From Promerops cafer (lineage: Eukaryota; Chordata; Aves; Passeriformes; Nectariniidae): DNA of 64,000 bases. A program made the translations under genes and the position numbers. Location of the stretch: assembly GCA_013398275.1 (NCBI GenBank), contig VZSE01009980.1, positions 371,028 through 435,027 on the forward strand, given 5' to 3'. Shown here in pieces: positions 25,301 to 37,417 of the stretch. The notes under the pieces were generated by a model. The model was not told where the DNA came from and made no database searches. It saw only the letters and a program-made list of their open reading frames with translations. Within the stretch, counting starts at the first letter, position 1; the number at the start of each line of letters is the position of its first letter.

Positions 25301-27996
25301 TCTTTATTGGAAAACGTCTTTCTCATGTTCTTCTCAAGTTCAGTAGTCCTCAGGTTCCCTCAGTGCAGTCTGGGTTAACTCATGCGGGGGAGAGTAGCAA
25401 AGAAAATGCTTCAACATAGTAGCTGCTCCTGAATTAGCTTGTCAGGACCTGGGTACCAACAAAAAGGCAACCTCTGTCTGCAGCTGTACAGAGAAGCCAC
25501 CCTGAAATGCCCTGCAGTTGCAGAAAGTGTCCCAGCTTTACCCATTCTGCAAGAAAATCTCTTAAAGACAAAAGGGGAAAAAGGGGGTGTAAGTGTGTGT
25601 GTACGAGTGAAAGTAAGTTTGTGGTGGAGTGTGGGGAGGAAAAAGAGTTATGAATTAAAAAGGTATTTACAATTTCAATGTTCATTTTATATCAGGAGAG
25701 TTAGCAGAGCTTTGTGTGATCTAGGTTTCCTAAATACCTTTCCATAAGAGTGCAACCTGGTGGATGTTGGTGGATTGATGGGAAAGGTGCTGCTTCACAA
25801 AGCGCACAGTGGAAGATCCACAGAGCGAGTGAAATTGCAAAAGCTGACAGATTGTTTCCAGCATGTTTGCTGCCCAGACAGGACTTCTGCTGCTTGCTTG
25901 AAATGGCAAAACAAACAAGTGGACAGGTTCTCTGTTGTACAGGGTGGGCATTTAGGGAAAGGGGTCACTTTGGACTTGTGCTGATGGCTGTGATTGCATC
26001 CCATGAGGGGAGATGGAGTGTGCTTAGCCAGCTGTTTAACAGGAACATGAAACCTCGTCTGGGTGAAAAATGTTGATGCTTTCATCGATAGGGCTCAGTA
26101 AACTCCAAAGTATATGCTGCCATCCATTTCTAATGCTATAAATGTACACGTTAGCTCAGTCAGTTTAAAGCTTTGCTACACTAATCTGTATTTCATTTCC
26201 CCAAACCTGTTTCAGCTAGTTTCAGTTTTTCAATTACTCCCCTCAGATCTTTGTGGCAAATGAGAGAATTTTAATACTATGCATTATTTTAGTTTTTCAG
26301 GGTAGGTTAAATATTGATTTTAGCATTAGAACCAGAACTGCTGAAGGAATATTCTACAAAGATACTCTTTCAAAGTGATTTATCTGACACAGTTTGTGTT
26401 GAAGAAATCATGGTAAATGAAACAACAAGATGCCAGCAAAATCCCAGGCAGTGAATTCAATTGGAATGTGATTGTTGTCTTTGCAACATGACACTGTGGA
26501 GATCAAAAGGAGCAGTGAGTTCAAGAAGGGATTAAGTAAATTAATTAGGGATGGGATTGCTAAACCATCTCCTGAGTTCTGGTAAGTACGTTTTGTTACC
26601 ATTTCTGCCTGTGGATGGTTCTACCACCAGAGAAACTGAATGCAATCTCTTGGACCTTCCTGAGAACGTGGTTAAATTGCTTTGGACCTGGAAAAAAATG
26701 TAGATAGCTGAAGCTGTCAGCAACTGCAAAACCATTTTACAGAAATGATTTTGTATCTGACACACTTGACCTTTATTTGTCAGAATATTGACTTGGGCAC
26801 AAAAGATTTTCAAACACTGGTCAAAAGGTCAGTGTGATTTTATTTATACATGATCATGGGTTTAAAAGAAAACGAGATTATTTTTGCAAAAAAGCCTTAA
26901 AATTTAAATTGGGAAGATAATAAATAAACAATAATTAAAATGAGGAATACTTTATCTATTTTGAAGCATTATGGGTTACTGTAATAGTAAAAGCAAAGGA
27001 TAGATGTAGGTAAAATAAAAACTTCATTCACTGGGTTTCTTTTAGGTTTTCCATAACATGGAACAGCTTACATAGGGAAATTCTATTTTCTTTAACCAGG
27101 TTTATGGTTATAGAAAAATGCTTATCCCAGCTTGTATAAGAGAGAAATAATAGAATGGCTCTTAAACCAAAATCTTTAATCAGCATTGTAATTGTTATCA
27201 TTCTGATAATATTGTCTTATTCATTCCAGGGTTGGTTTTATTGGGCTTTTTTACTGAAGAAAATGCCTTCAGCTGCTGGATTTGACTGAATAGCCCTCAT
27301 GCTTTTTTTAGAGCCATTCACCTCAAATCATCTCTGGGAGGTGTTCTAACCCATTTGGCAGGAGATCTCTCTCACTCTCTCTTTTTGCAGCTGTAAAATT
27401 TTGTATAAATATTTAAATATTCACTGGAAAAGGTGTTGGCACTCAGGTGCTGCCCCTGCCAGCCAAGTGCCCTAGCCCCAAAACGATAAACTCATTTTCA
27501 ACGCTCTCTGTTTGTCCCAATGAATATTTCAGAGTTTCATGTAAAATTGAACAGCGTGAAGAGGGCTGACTTTGGGAGATCTGTTGCAGCATGGTAACAA
27601 CGTTCCTGCTATGCTGGGAGGGAGGGAGAATGAAGTTCATTGTGGGGACATTAAATACGAGCTGAATTTGAACAAGTGTCATCTCACACCCCACAGAAGG
27701 GTCATAACTTTTTTAAACTCAGCTGTAAGGGAGTTTCTTGCTGCTCTTTGTATTTTAATTTTTTTTTTTTTTTGCGAAGCCCCCTTGGGATTAGTTTTAT
27801 TTTTTCCAAAATAGCAAAATGGAATACTTACTGATTTGTTGGAAACTTGAAAACATTTTAGTGCTAATGCAAAAAGAAGATTTCTTTTATTTGGAGGCTG
27901 TAACTCTCACATTATTGACTGATGTGCTGTTGCCTTGTAACCTGCTATTGAAAACTGTCCCCTGCCAAGCACCAAGAGAAGGAGAAATGAGAATTT

Positions 27997-28040
27997 ATAG
28001 TGTATAAATTATATATATTATAATATATAGAGTATAAATT
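27997..28040. repeat. AT palindrome flanked by direct repeats
   Basis: An 18-base perfect palindrome of A and T at 28012-28029 is flanked by two near-identical 14-base copies, ATAGTGTATAAATT at 27997-28010 and ATAGAGTATAAATT at 28027-28040, which overlap the palindrome edge slightly. This is best read as an AT-rich low-complexity tract. Confidence 0.7.
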
Positions 28041-31000
28041 CAGAACTACAGCAGGGTATTCCCATGCCAAATAATATCTTGTGTGTGTGTGAAATTGAAA
28101 AAGGAAATTAAGTAAAAGAAAATACTGTTGAAATTTCCATGTGTTATCACAAAAGCAGAGTATTAAGCATTCAAGTGTTTTTCAGTAACTTTTTATTTCT
28201 CCATTTCCAGTGTTTTGCCAAACCTGCCCACAGTGTTTTGTTCCTGTCCTGTGATACATAGAAAAATAGAGGCAAGAGGATTAACAGTTGAAAAATTAAA
28301 TTATAGCTTTAGCTAAATATCAAGAAATAACTCTTGGGAAATTTGGGTATGAGGTGATTTTTAAATTTCGAATTTAAAAACATAAATCTTTATGTCATCT
28401 GTAATTTGAGACCAGCTATTTGCATGTATTCCTATATACAGACAGATATGTATACAGATAGGAACAACTTTCTGGGTACTTTTCCCTCTTCATATCTTGC
28501 ATATTGAAAATCAGCACTTTTCAGTTTTCTAAGCTTTTTATCTGCTTTTACTTTCAAGTTAGTTAAGTGCATTCTTCTAAGAGGAAAGACAAATTTACAA
28601 AAAAAACAAAAAAACAAACCAAACCATTCATAAGAACTAAGAATACTGAGATTATACTTGAAAGTGTATTTTGGATGGGGACTTCATTTCAAGAAGATCA
28701 TTTACCTCATGAGGGCCTGTTACCTCTTTTGGAATACACTGACATTTTTTTCCCTGAAGTGAACTAATAAATGTTTGTCTTTTTCAACTCTGTCCAGCTA
28801 AATCAAGCTCACTGCTCTTCCCTCTTCCCTGGAGAAATCTGGGGAAGAAAAGTGTATTCTTTCTCTGGAATGCTGCTCCCAAACCTGGTTAGATGGAGGT
28901 GAGAAAGTCTGCACACCCCATGCTGAGCCTGGTGAAGTTAACTGGGAAGCAGTTTATTTTACTGAGAAATAATGTGTTTAAAAAGGACTTTCCCATTCTT
29001 TATGTTCACAAGTCGCTGCATACAAAACTCAGAGATGGATTTTTTCCATTCCTTTGGACTCATCACTTCAGCATCACTTGTAGCTCTTTCTACCTGGGCA
29101 GATGGGTGTAAAAATCCATTGAGGCCACTTTACACACTGAGTGTGGGCTGGATGACACTTTTTAAGCAACTGTGTAAAACCATATTTGGTGTAATTTTGT
29201 CTCCTGAAAGTAGTAAAGTATAGAGGAACAATGACGAATTTCTAAGATGCACATCAATAAGACTAAATGGTGACTTCTTAAAAGCAATCAGGCCACAGTT
29301 TAAATACTGCACTGACCTGCACATCCAATAAATGCATTCAGCAATTATTTTTTCACTAACTGAGGAAAGGCGTTATTGAAAATATTCCAATTTAGAAATA
29401 TTTACAAATAATTCAGATCTAAGTCAATCTGACTAATTTCCATGGGGTACTTTTGTGGTTTCATGCTGTGTTCTTTAATTGAACATAGCCATAGGAGAGC
29501 AAACTCCAGACTTCTTTACCTCCCATGTAGCACATCTTTGTTTTGCCTTTTAAATTTCTTTTCTAAAAAAAGTAGTGTCTAAATATATTACAGAGTGAGG
29601 AGAGGTAATGGGAGTACTGGAAAGTATGGTGCTTTTTAAGTTGGAATGTTTGGGAATGTTAAATGAGCAAAATTGTTATTTTACCCCGATGCTGGAATAT
29701 TGTTTGGCATCTGTTAAGCTCTGTCCAGTCATCTGTATTTAGGTACATTAAATATCCAGGGACTTGTCTATTTACAGACTGTAGGCAGGTTAACTCTTTA
29801 TGCTGGAAATGCTTTGATCTGGTCCACCAAACAGTTTCAGAGGAAGCATGAGGCATGGGAGCCCTGTTCAGCCTGGCGGAGGCAGCTCCTGCTTCAAAGT
29901 CTGGAAAACCAAGAGGAGAAATGTTTTCTGTTCAACTGAACATTTTCTGCCTGCTAACAGCCAATTTGGGCCAGTCTGCTGTGTGCTCCTCAGAGTGCTC
30001 TAGCTCCCAGAAACAGACAGCAAATGTGTTTCAGGGAGAGAAAGAAACTCTTCTTTTAAAACCTGTTTTCATCTCCTGTGAATGTTTCGCCCACGGGCTT
30101 ACGTTTGGAGACAAGTGAGCACAGCTTTTCCTCAGTGCAGTCTTAGATGGTTTCTTCTGAGGTGTGACAACTGTACCCACACCAGCTAGAATCACTGTTT
30201 CATATCCCTTAGAACCTGTCCTGATTCAGCTCTCTTTCACTGGTGCAAGCTCCTCTTCCTCGTGTAATTGGAAGCAGAATTTGGTCCTGCTGCCCGCAGT
30301 GGTGACACCTACAAAATAAACATCTGCTATTTCAAAATGTTTAGGTTTACTATACTCTTGGAGGTATTTTACAGTAGTAAAGCTAATGATTTACTGTGCT
30401 AAAGGTCCACATTTGAATGGCTGAATGCTACAGAATCTTGGGAAGGCCTGTGTGTAGAGTAAACCACTTGGAGGTGAGGAGCAAGATGTGTGATATCAAA
30501 CCAACAGCTGTTTCCCACTTTCCTGCAAGATTTTGCCAATGAAACTGCTTTATAACTGCTCAGTGATGCATTATGCCTGAGGATGCCTGTGTTATTCCTG
30601 AATTTAACCCCAACTACTGCAAGTCCCTCCCTTTCCACGATAGATTCTGTATGAGTTTATACCAGCATTAAACTCTTACGGGAGATACACACTGATGTAA
30701 ACACTCCTCAACTTATCATTTACTAAAATGATGAAATGTCCCCATTGCATTCTTCCCATGTATATTCTGAAGAGGACAGCTCAGTTTAGTTGACAGTAGA
30801 CTCAGTAACATTTTTTCCCTGCTATATTTTTATGCTATGTCAAAACATGTACATTTTAAGTAGATTCATTACCAAGAGTTCAACATTCAAGAGCAGTCTT
30901 AAAATAGAAAAATGTTGTGCATGAAAAATGAAAGAATAAATTAAAAATGTAAGTAGTGTACATTAAGATCTAAAATTAAATATTTGCTTTTCTTTTGCTT

Positions 31001-31209
31001 TATATGAAAGAAATGTAAAAACACTTCTTTTGAGGTTGTCAGATAGTGCATTGTACCTTTCTGTGTGAACGTTTGTAGACAGAAGGTTGCTATAATTCCT
31101 GATGGGTTGTATGTGGCTCTGAATCATACAGCACAGTCAATATTAGTCTTGCTAATCATAGCAATATATAGAGACTTTCTAGGAAGTATTAAGAGAAAGA
31201 GGAAATTCT

Positions 31210-31240
31210 CTCATAATCAAAAGGTTTTTTTGATTATGAG
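31210..31240. repeat. Perfect inverted repeat, 13-base arms
   Basis: The arms CTCATAATCAAAA (31210-31222) and the exact reverse complement (31228-31240) enclose the 5-base loop GGTTT. It is one of the longest perfect short-loop stems noticed in the window and has mixed base content. It could be the remnant of a small inverted-repeat transposon or a chance stem; nothing around it settles this. Confidence 0.75.
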
Positions 31241-33474
31241 CCATTTTGCCTCCTCTTTCATTAACCAAGGCACTTCATTTAGCTCTGCTTTTTCTTTTCT
31301 GGGATAGGGACAGTGTGATTATACCTTGTTTTCTCACTGGTTCTTATTTTTGAATTGGCAAAATTCAGTTTTGCTTACATTATTGAGAGCTGTTGAACTG
31401 GCTCTGAAAATAGCAGATTCCTGTAAAGTTATTTCTCAATTGGTGTAAAAGCATTATAGTTTTTCTGTTAAATATATATGTGCTATTGCTATTACTTTGA
31501 GGCTTAAGATACATTTTGAATGTATTTTTTCTTCTTTTTAAGATATTTAGATAATGCCATGACATATCTTAATGCCCAGGAAATAAGATAATCTTCTGGT
31601 TTTTATGCTGGCTATCACATTTCAAATACATTAGATTAAACTGTGTTTAGCCTCTATTCTCTATGCATTATGTAATTCAGTATAGGTAATAGTCTGGTTA
31701 ATGGGTATCTAAATATTCCTGTTAGGCTCAATTACAAATTAAACCGAAAATCTGGCTCAAAAAAACTTTTGTAACTATTCAAACAAAGATATGTGATTAA
31801 TGCCATTTCTTGTAGCCTCAGTGCTCAGCTTCACAAAGGTTATTTATGGGATTAATTAAATCAGCAATGTGCTATTTGCCATGTGTCTGCCATAAAAATA
31901 AACTGCTTAAAAGCTCCAAAGAGCACAGAATGCCTGTGGCAAAACCTCAGTCTGAACAGACAGCCTGATCTCATTTCCAAGTGATCTTTCCACCCTTCTA
32001 AAGAGGAATGTACATTCCTGTTGTACAGTAAGTTCTGTCCGAGCTCCTGTGGTTTGAAAATGAACCAGCACACTGCTCAGGATGTCGGATCAGTATGGAT
32101 TTAATTGAGTTCTTAAAAGGTTTTCACTGAGAGGAAAATTTAGATTCTAATTAAAGTATATTAGCTAACTGGACTCTTCATTTTTTGTGGACAGTACTTC
32201 AGAGTTCTTCTAGGCCTGACAACATTCTGCAGTGCACTCTGCTGAAATGAAAAAGCACTTCTAATTTAGTGTGATAACTTTCTTATGCAAAGTGCTCCCG
32301 AGTTCTGGGGAAGCTTTAATATTCATATTTTTTGCTTTGTACTTCACAGGTTTTAATCTGATAGCAACACATCAGTGGAAACAAGATCGTTAGAGAAGCA
32401 GGTGTGTCTCCTTTATGAACTTTATGGAAAATAAACCTGTGCATAAACTAGATTTTTGTCAAGACAGTCCGTAAACAAAGACATCTTTGGTGTATATAAA
32501 ATTATTTTGAATTTCAATTTACCAACCCCTTTTTGATAATGCATTGAGATAGTACACTTTTTATGAGTAGCAATTAAAAGTGACATCCTGGCTTGTAAGA
32601 GAGGACAGAAACCTGTCACAATCCTATCATCCATTGAGATCATGCTTTTACTCTAAAATGGCTTAAAATCTCATACAGAGTGATGAATGTTATTATCAGA
32701 ATTAATTTATTTCCTCACATCCATTAAGGACCTAATGCTCTTGCAAGGTCTTAGCAGAATAGTTTGGGCTCAAGATACTGATTGTTCAAGCCTTTAGTTC
32801 TTCTTTCATCTTCACGTAATGAGACTCACCATTATTCCTGCAGTTTTACAAGACTTTGGGGGACTTAAACAGCATTTGTTCTGTTAGCTTTCCCTGATGT
32901 GGCTGGGAAAAGGCTTTGTGTGCTGAGCAGGGCAATAAATGCACTCTGTGAAAAGAAGGAAGCAGAAGAGCAAGGGCTATAATAGATAAGTAGGAACAGT
33001 GTGTGGGATTGGTTCTTAATTCCCCTCCTGTGGAGACTGTGCTGCATGATACTGAAGGTAAAAATCAATTAAATGCTTAAGACTGATAAAATTCTCATTA
33101 GCAGCATCTCAAAACCCTGAATTAACCAGGGTAGCAGGGCTTGAAGATAGGGAAATGAGAAGAAAGGGGAAAGGGAAATTCCTTTGGAAAGGTAGCAATT
33201 CCTGGGAGTGTCCTGGTTATTGGTCTGTACCAATTGATTCCTATTTCTTCCTCTTCCTATTGATCCCTGTGAAATCATGGAGGACTCATGAGATTTTAGG
33301 ATGCATACAAGTTTCTCTTGCACTTCTCTGTTCTTCAGTTTAGGTAATTGCTTTCCACAGGAAAGGACTTTGATCAGAAAATTTCTTTTGTTTTTTTACT
33401 TCAGCAATTGCACATACAGATATAAAAGCTGATTGATAAAACCCATGTTTTTTATGGTGTCCCTTAGGTAACTT

Positions 33475-33490
33475 AAAAAAAAAAAAAAAA
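33475..33490. repeat. A16 homopolymer
   Basis: A simple run of 16 A. On the opposite strand it is read as a poly-phenylalanine end of an accidental open frame. Confidence 0.9.
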
Positions 33491-34381
33491 GGCTTCTAAG
33501 GTCTCTGACACCTGAAAAAAGCACCAGTTTTGCCTCTGCATCTCCCAAGTGCTTGGTGTTTCTGCCAGAAGCTGGATTTCTGCTTTTGCCTCTGTAGGAT
33601 TATGCCCATTCCAGAAAAGGGATCTGTGGCCATATTTCACAGGTGTGCTGCCACCCCGATTAATCATCACAATTCCCAGCTGCTCCTGCTGGTGGGAATG
33701 AGAGGAGAGAAAAAGGGGGTGCAACTGGTGGACAAAATGATTGAGTAACTGCACCTTCCTCCACATACATGAGGAAGAAAAACTAATCTGAATAAGAGCT
33801 TTTGGTGCCAGTAGCTTTTGTGTGGAAAACACAATCAGGCACATGTAAAATAAAACCAAGTATCTGGCACAAGCTTCCAGAGATTTTGTCCAGAACAAAG
33901 CTCTAATCAGCTGTTAATATTTCACATAGCTATTCTCCTAAATTCAGTGCTTCCAAAGTGGGTAAGAAAAATCTTCTTACCATCAAAGCCAATGAAATAA
34001 TATGTATTTAATATGCAAATAGGCCTCTTGTCTCCTGTTACTCTGATGTTCTATTTCTTAAAAAATGTGCATGTGCACGCAATATAGGTCACAGTATAAA
34101 TGGAAGTAAAAATTGCTCTTCTTGTAATATTCATTGCTATGAAGACGGATTAATAAAATTATAATTTAAATAGTAATTTAAGTAATCTCTCTTTTAACAG
34201 GAAAAATGTGGGATTAAAACCATATTTTTCTTTTCTCTGTCATCTTCCCTCAAGTCCCATAGTAAATGTCAGAATATGCTGCGCTATATAAGTTTTCCTT
34301 TAATACTGCACACTGATTCTGAGGAAGGGTATTTTAGGAAGCAATCCTCCTTGATTAATCTGTGAGAGAGATTTTTTTTTT

Positions 34382-34434
34382 NNNNNNNNNNNNNNNNNNN
34401 NNNNNNNNNNNNNNNNNNNNNNNNNNNNNNNNNN
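34382..34434. other. Assembly gap of 53 N
   Basis: The gap is bounded by a T10 run (34372-34381) on the left and a C7 run (34435-34441) on the right. Homopolymers at both edges suggest a sequencing or assembly failure in low-complexity DNA. A misplaced piece that fits these edges appears at 35913-36108. Confidence 0.98.
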
Positions 34435-34603
34435 CCCCCCCTTTGATTTGGTATTTGGTATTGATTTTTTCCTTCCCTCTGTCCATCTCTGACCCTTGGT
34501 TATTCCCTTGCTATCAGCAATTTCTTGGTAGGGAGCTGTACAAGTGGGAGGACCAACTTGGGCCAAAATAAATATGGATTATAACATTACTACCAAGATG
34601 TTC
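34435..34603. other. Unique noncoding DNA between gap and duplicated block
   Basis: 169 bases that occur once, between the N gap and copy 1 of the 1308-base block. No gene or repeat is seen apart from the C7 run at the gap edge. Confidence 0.6.
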
Positions 34604-35911
34604 TGGCACGATTAAACACTTTGCTGGAATTACTCTGAGTCTCCAGCAATGTGAGATCAAAATCTACATCTGAAACTGCTGAGAGATTCTTTTCCCTAAT
34701 GTGGTGAAAACTGTCAAGTGCAAAGGAGTTTCTGTCAATTCATAGTGAGACTTCAATGCTGGCTATACAGAATCAAAACTTGTTTTCCTCCGCTATCAAA
34801 ATGTTTTCTCATTTTTTGATCTTCTGACAGTAAAATAAATCTTATCTTCTTCACTAACAAGAAAGAGAAAAAGTCTGTCACAAAGACTGGTAATGCTTTT
34901 ATAGTTCCTTCAGTGCTGTGCCAAACAGAAGCTTCAGAGACACGAGAGAAGAAAATAGAAGTTGTGTGGCTCAAAGCTCTTAGGAGTTTGGTGCTTCCAC
35001 AGTTAACAGCATTAAAAATGCTATTTTATTACTGTCTAGAGAGTTCTTGTTTTGAAAGAAATTAAGTGCTTATTAATGGAGTTTATTTCAAGTAGTAACA
35101 ATTTTCTGCGATCCTTTTCCCCTGTCACATTATGTAGCATTTAATGGTGTTTGGTTGCCATGTTTTATGCATTTCTGTCTCCTTAACATTTCAAACAACA
35201 GAAATTACATGGAAAGAAGAAAGGCAGATATCACAAGAGAGGTTTTATGTACTAAATATGTTGGTGAACAAATTTAAAGCTCTATAAAATATCAGATTTC
35301 AAAACATGAGTGAAAAATTAATTAGAAAGCTTTCTTTATGAGTTAATATTATTTACCTAAAAATGACACCCCTTCAATCACTGGCTGAAAGCAAAACATT
35401 AACTGTTCTATACAAGTAGATCAATAATGTCTCATAAGAAAGGGAAATTATTTTAATGGCAAATACATTATTTTCATTTTTATTCCATGACACAGCTTTA
35501 TGAGGTATATATTTTTTAAAAATTGTGTTCATGGGCAAGTTCATTTGCTGAAGAGTTATTGACTGAAATAATTCTTAGCTCTCAACATACACTTTTACTT
35601 TGGTGCCTGAAGTACACCTTCAGGATAGTGCAGCATGGTGTCCTGCCTGCTCTGTCAGTACTGGTGATAAATATCAAGGCTTTCAGAGGGGTCTGTCCTG
35701 CTTTTATTCACATATGAAGTGAATTTCCCATGCCTGACTGCTGTTTTCTGGCATAATAATACAACCAGCAGTCTTGCATGTATAGAATATATATATATTC
35801 TATACATACATATATATACACACACACAAATATTCCTTGCTCAGTTTGTACAGTATTTGAGGACTTTTCCCATCTGATTTGAATACAGTGTAAAAACTTA
35901 GAACACCTTTT
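34604..35911. repeat. Duplicated 1308-base block, copy 1
   Basis: This block reappears at a constant offset of 1506 bases (36110-37417). Everything compared by eye is identical, including open frames at 34753-34974 and 35523-35717, a 24-base AT palindrome at 35781-35804, and an adjoining TA/CA microsatellite that normally mutates fast. It ends at TTTT followed by a single N at 35912. Perfect identity through a microsatellite and edges made of N both point to an unmerged contig overlap, not a biological duplication. No gene is seen inside. Confidence 0.95.
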
Positions 35912-36109
35912 NTTTTTTTTTAAATATTGACCAGCATTTGACCTTTAAATGAAGGCAGCTGTGCCAGCTTTGGAGGGAAGCTGTTGTGGCTTGCCAGATG
36001 GCAAAGCTGATGATATTTTTTTGGTGGTTGCTTATGTTAGAGGGGGTGCTGCAGGGATATTTTAGTTATTTTCTTTCTGTGTCCCATGGTGTCCATTTGA
36101 CACCCCCCN
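35912..36109. other. 196-base contig piece with a single N on each side, probably misplaced
   Basis: Single N bases at 35912 and 36109 enclose a unique piece that starts with T9 and ends with C6. The N gap at 34382-34434 has T10 on its left and C7 on its right, so this piece fits that gap in the same orientation. No coding sequence is seen in it. Confidence 0.8.
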
Positions 36110-37417
36110 TGGCACGATTAAACACTTTGCTGGAATTACTCTGAGTCTCCAGCAATGTGAGATCAAAATCTACATCTGAAACTGCTGAGAGATTCTTTTC
36201 CCTAATGTGGTGAAAACTGTCAAGTGCAAAGGAGTTTCTGTCAATTCATAGTGAGACTTCAATGCTGGCTATACAGAATCAAAACTTGTTTTCCTCCGCT
36301 ATCAAAATGTTTTCTCATTTTTTGATCTTCTGACAGTAAAATAAATCTTATCTTCTTCACTAACAAGAAAGAGAAAAAGTCTGTCACAAAGACTGGTAAT
36401 GCTTTTATAGTTCCTTCAGTGCTGTGCCAAACAGAAGCTTCAGAGACACGAGAGAAGAAAATAGAAGTTGTGTGGCTCAAAGCTCTTAGGAGTTTGGTGC
36501 TTCCACAGTTAACAGCATTAAAAATGCTATTTTATTACTGTCTAGAGAGTTCTTGTTTTGAAAGAAATTAAGTGCTTATTAATGGAGTTTATTTCAAGTA
36601 GTAACAATTTTCTGCGATCCTTTTCCCCTGTCACATTATGTAGCATTTAATGGTGTTTGGTTGCCATGTTTTATGCATTTCTGTCTCCTTAACATTTCAA
36701 ACAACAGAAATTACATGGAAAGAAGAAAGGCAGATATCACAAGAGAGGTTTTATGTACTAAATATGTTGGTGAACAAATTTAAAGCTCTATAAAATATCA
36801 GATTTCAAAACATGAGTGAAAAATTAATTAGAAAGCTTTCTTTATGAGTTAATATTATTTACCTAAAAATGACACCCCTTCAATCACTGGCTGAAAGCAA
36901 AACATTAACTGTTCTATACAAGTAGATCAATAATGTCTCATAAGAAAGGGAAATTATTTTAATGGCAAATACATTATTTTCATTTTTATTCCATGACACA
37001 GCTTTATGAGGTATATATTTTTTAAAAATTGTGTTCATGGGCAAGTTCATTTGCTGAAGAGTTATTGACTGAAATAATTCTTAGCTCTCAACATACACTT
37101 TTACTTTGGTGCCTGAAGTACACCTTCAGGATAGTGCAGCATGGTGTCCTGCCTGCTCTGTCAGTACTGGTGATAAATATCAAGGCTTTCAGAGGGGTCT
37201 GTCCTGCTTTTATTCACATATGAAGTGAATTTCCCATGCCTGACTGCTGTTTTCTGGCATAATAATACAACCAGCAGTCTTGCATGTATAGAATATATAT
37301 ATATTCTATACATACATATATATACACACACACAAATATTCCTTGCTCAGTTTGTACAGTATTTGAGGACTTTTCCCATCTGATTTGAATACAGTGTAAA
37401 AACTTAGAACACCTTTT
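36110..37417. repeat. Duplicated 1308-base block, copy 2
   Basis: Copy 2 of the block at 34604-35911. It starts immediately after the N at 36109 and runs without interruption into unique sequence (GCTCATCG from 37419), so it is the copy that is properly joined on the right, while copy 1 is properly joined on the left. Its 24-base AT palindrome is at 37287-37310. Confidence 0.95.

Larger units (their letters stand above)
15874..34381. other. Unique AT-rich noncoding DNA, no gene recognised
   Basis: No convincing coding region, RNA gene or transposon was recognised over this stretch. The longest open frames (for example 139 codons on the minus strand at 24826-25245 and 141 codons on the minus strand at 33473-33898) have no recognisable motif, and the second ends in a run of phenylalanines read from an A16 homopolymer. 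Small structures noted: an A27 run at 17150-17176, two hairpins at 19210-19307, an AT palindrome between direct repeats at 27997-28040, a 13-base-arm hairpin at 31210-31240, and exon-like open segments at 23843-23977 (see findings). Confidence 0.75.

Noticed and set aside
33473..33898. 141-codon minus-strand open frame
   Set aside because: It ends in a run of phenylalanines read from an A16 homopolymer, shows no motif, and lies in AT-rich DNA with no splice or promoter context.
35781..35804. 24-base AT palindrome considered as a functional site
   Set aside because: It is a TA dinucleotide run with matching ends next to a TA/CA microsatellite, inside the misassembled block; low complexity explains it.
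34753..36480. The same 73-codon frame (and the 64-codon frames at 35523 and 37029) appearing twice, as if a small gene family
   Set aside because: Both pairs fall within the falsely duplicated 1308-base block, so they are one sequence assembled twice.
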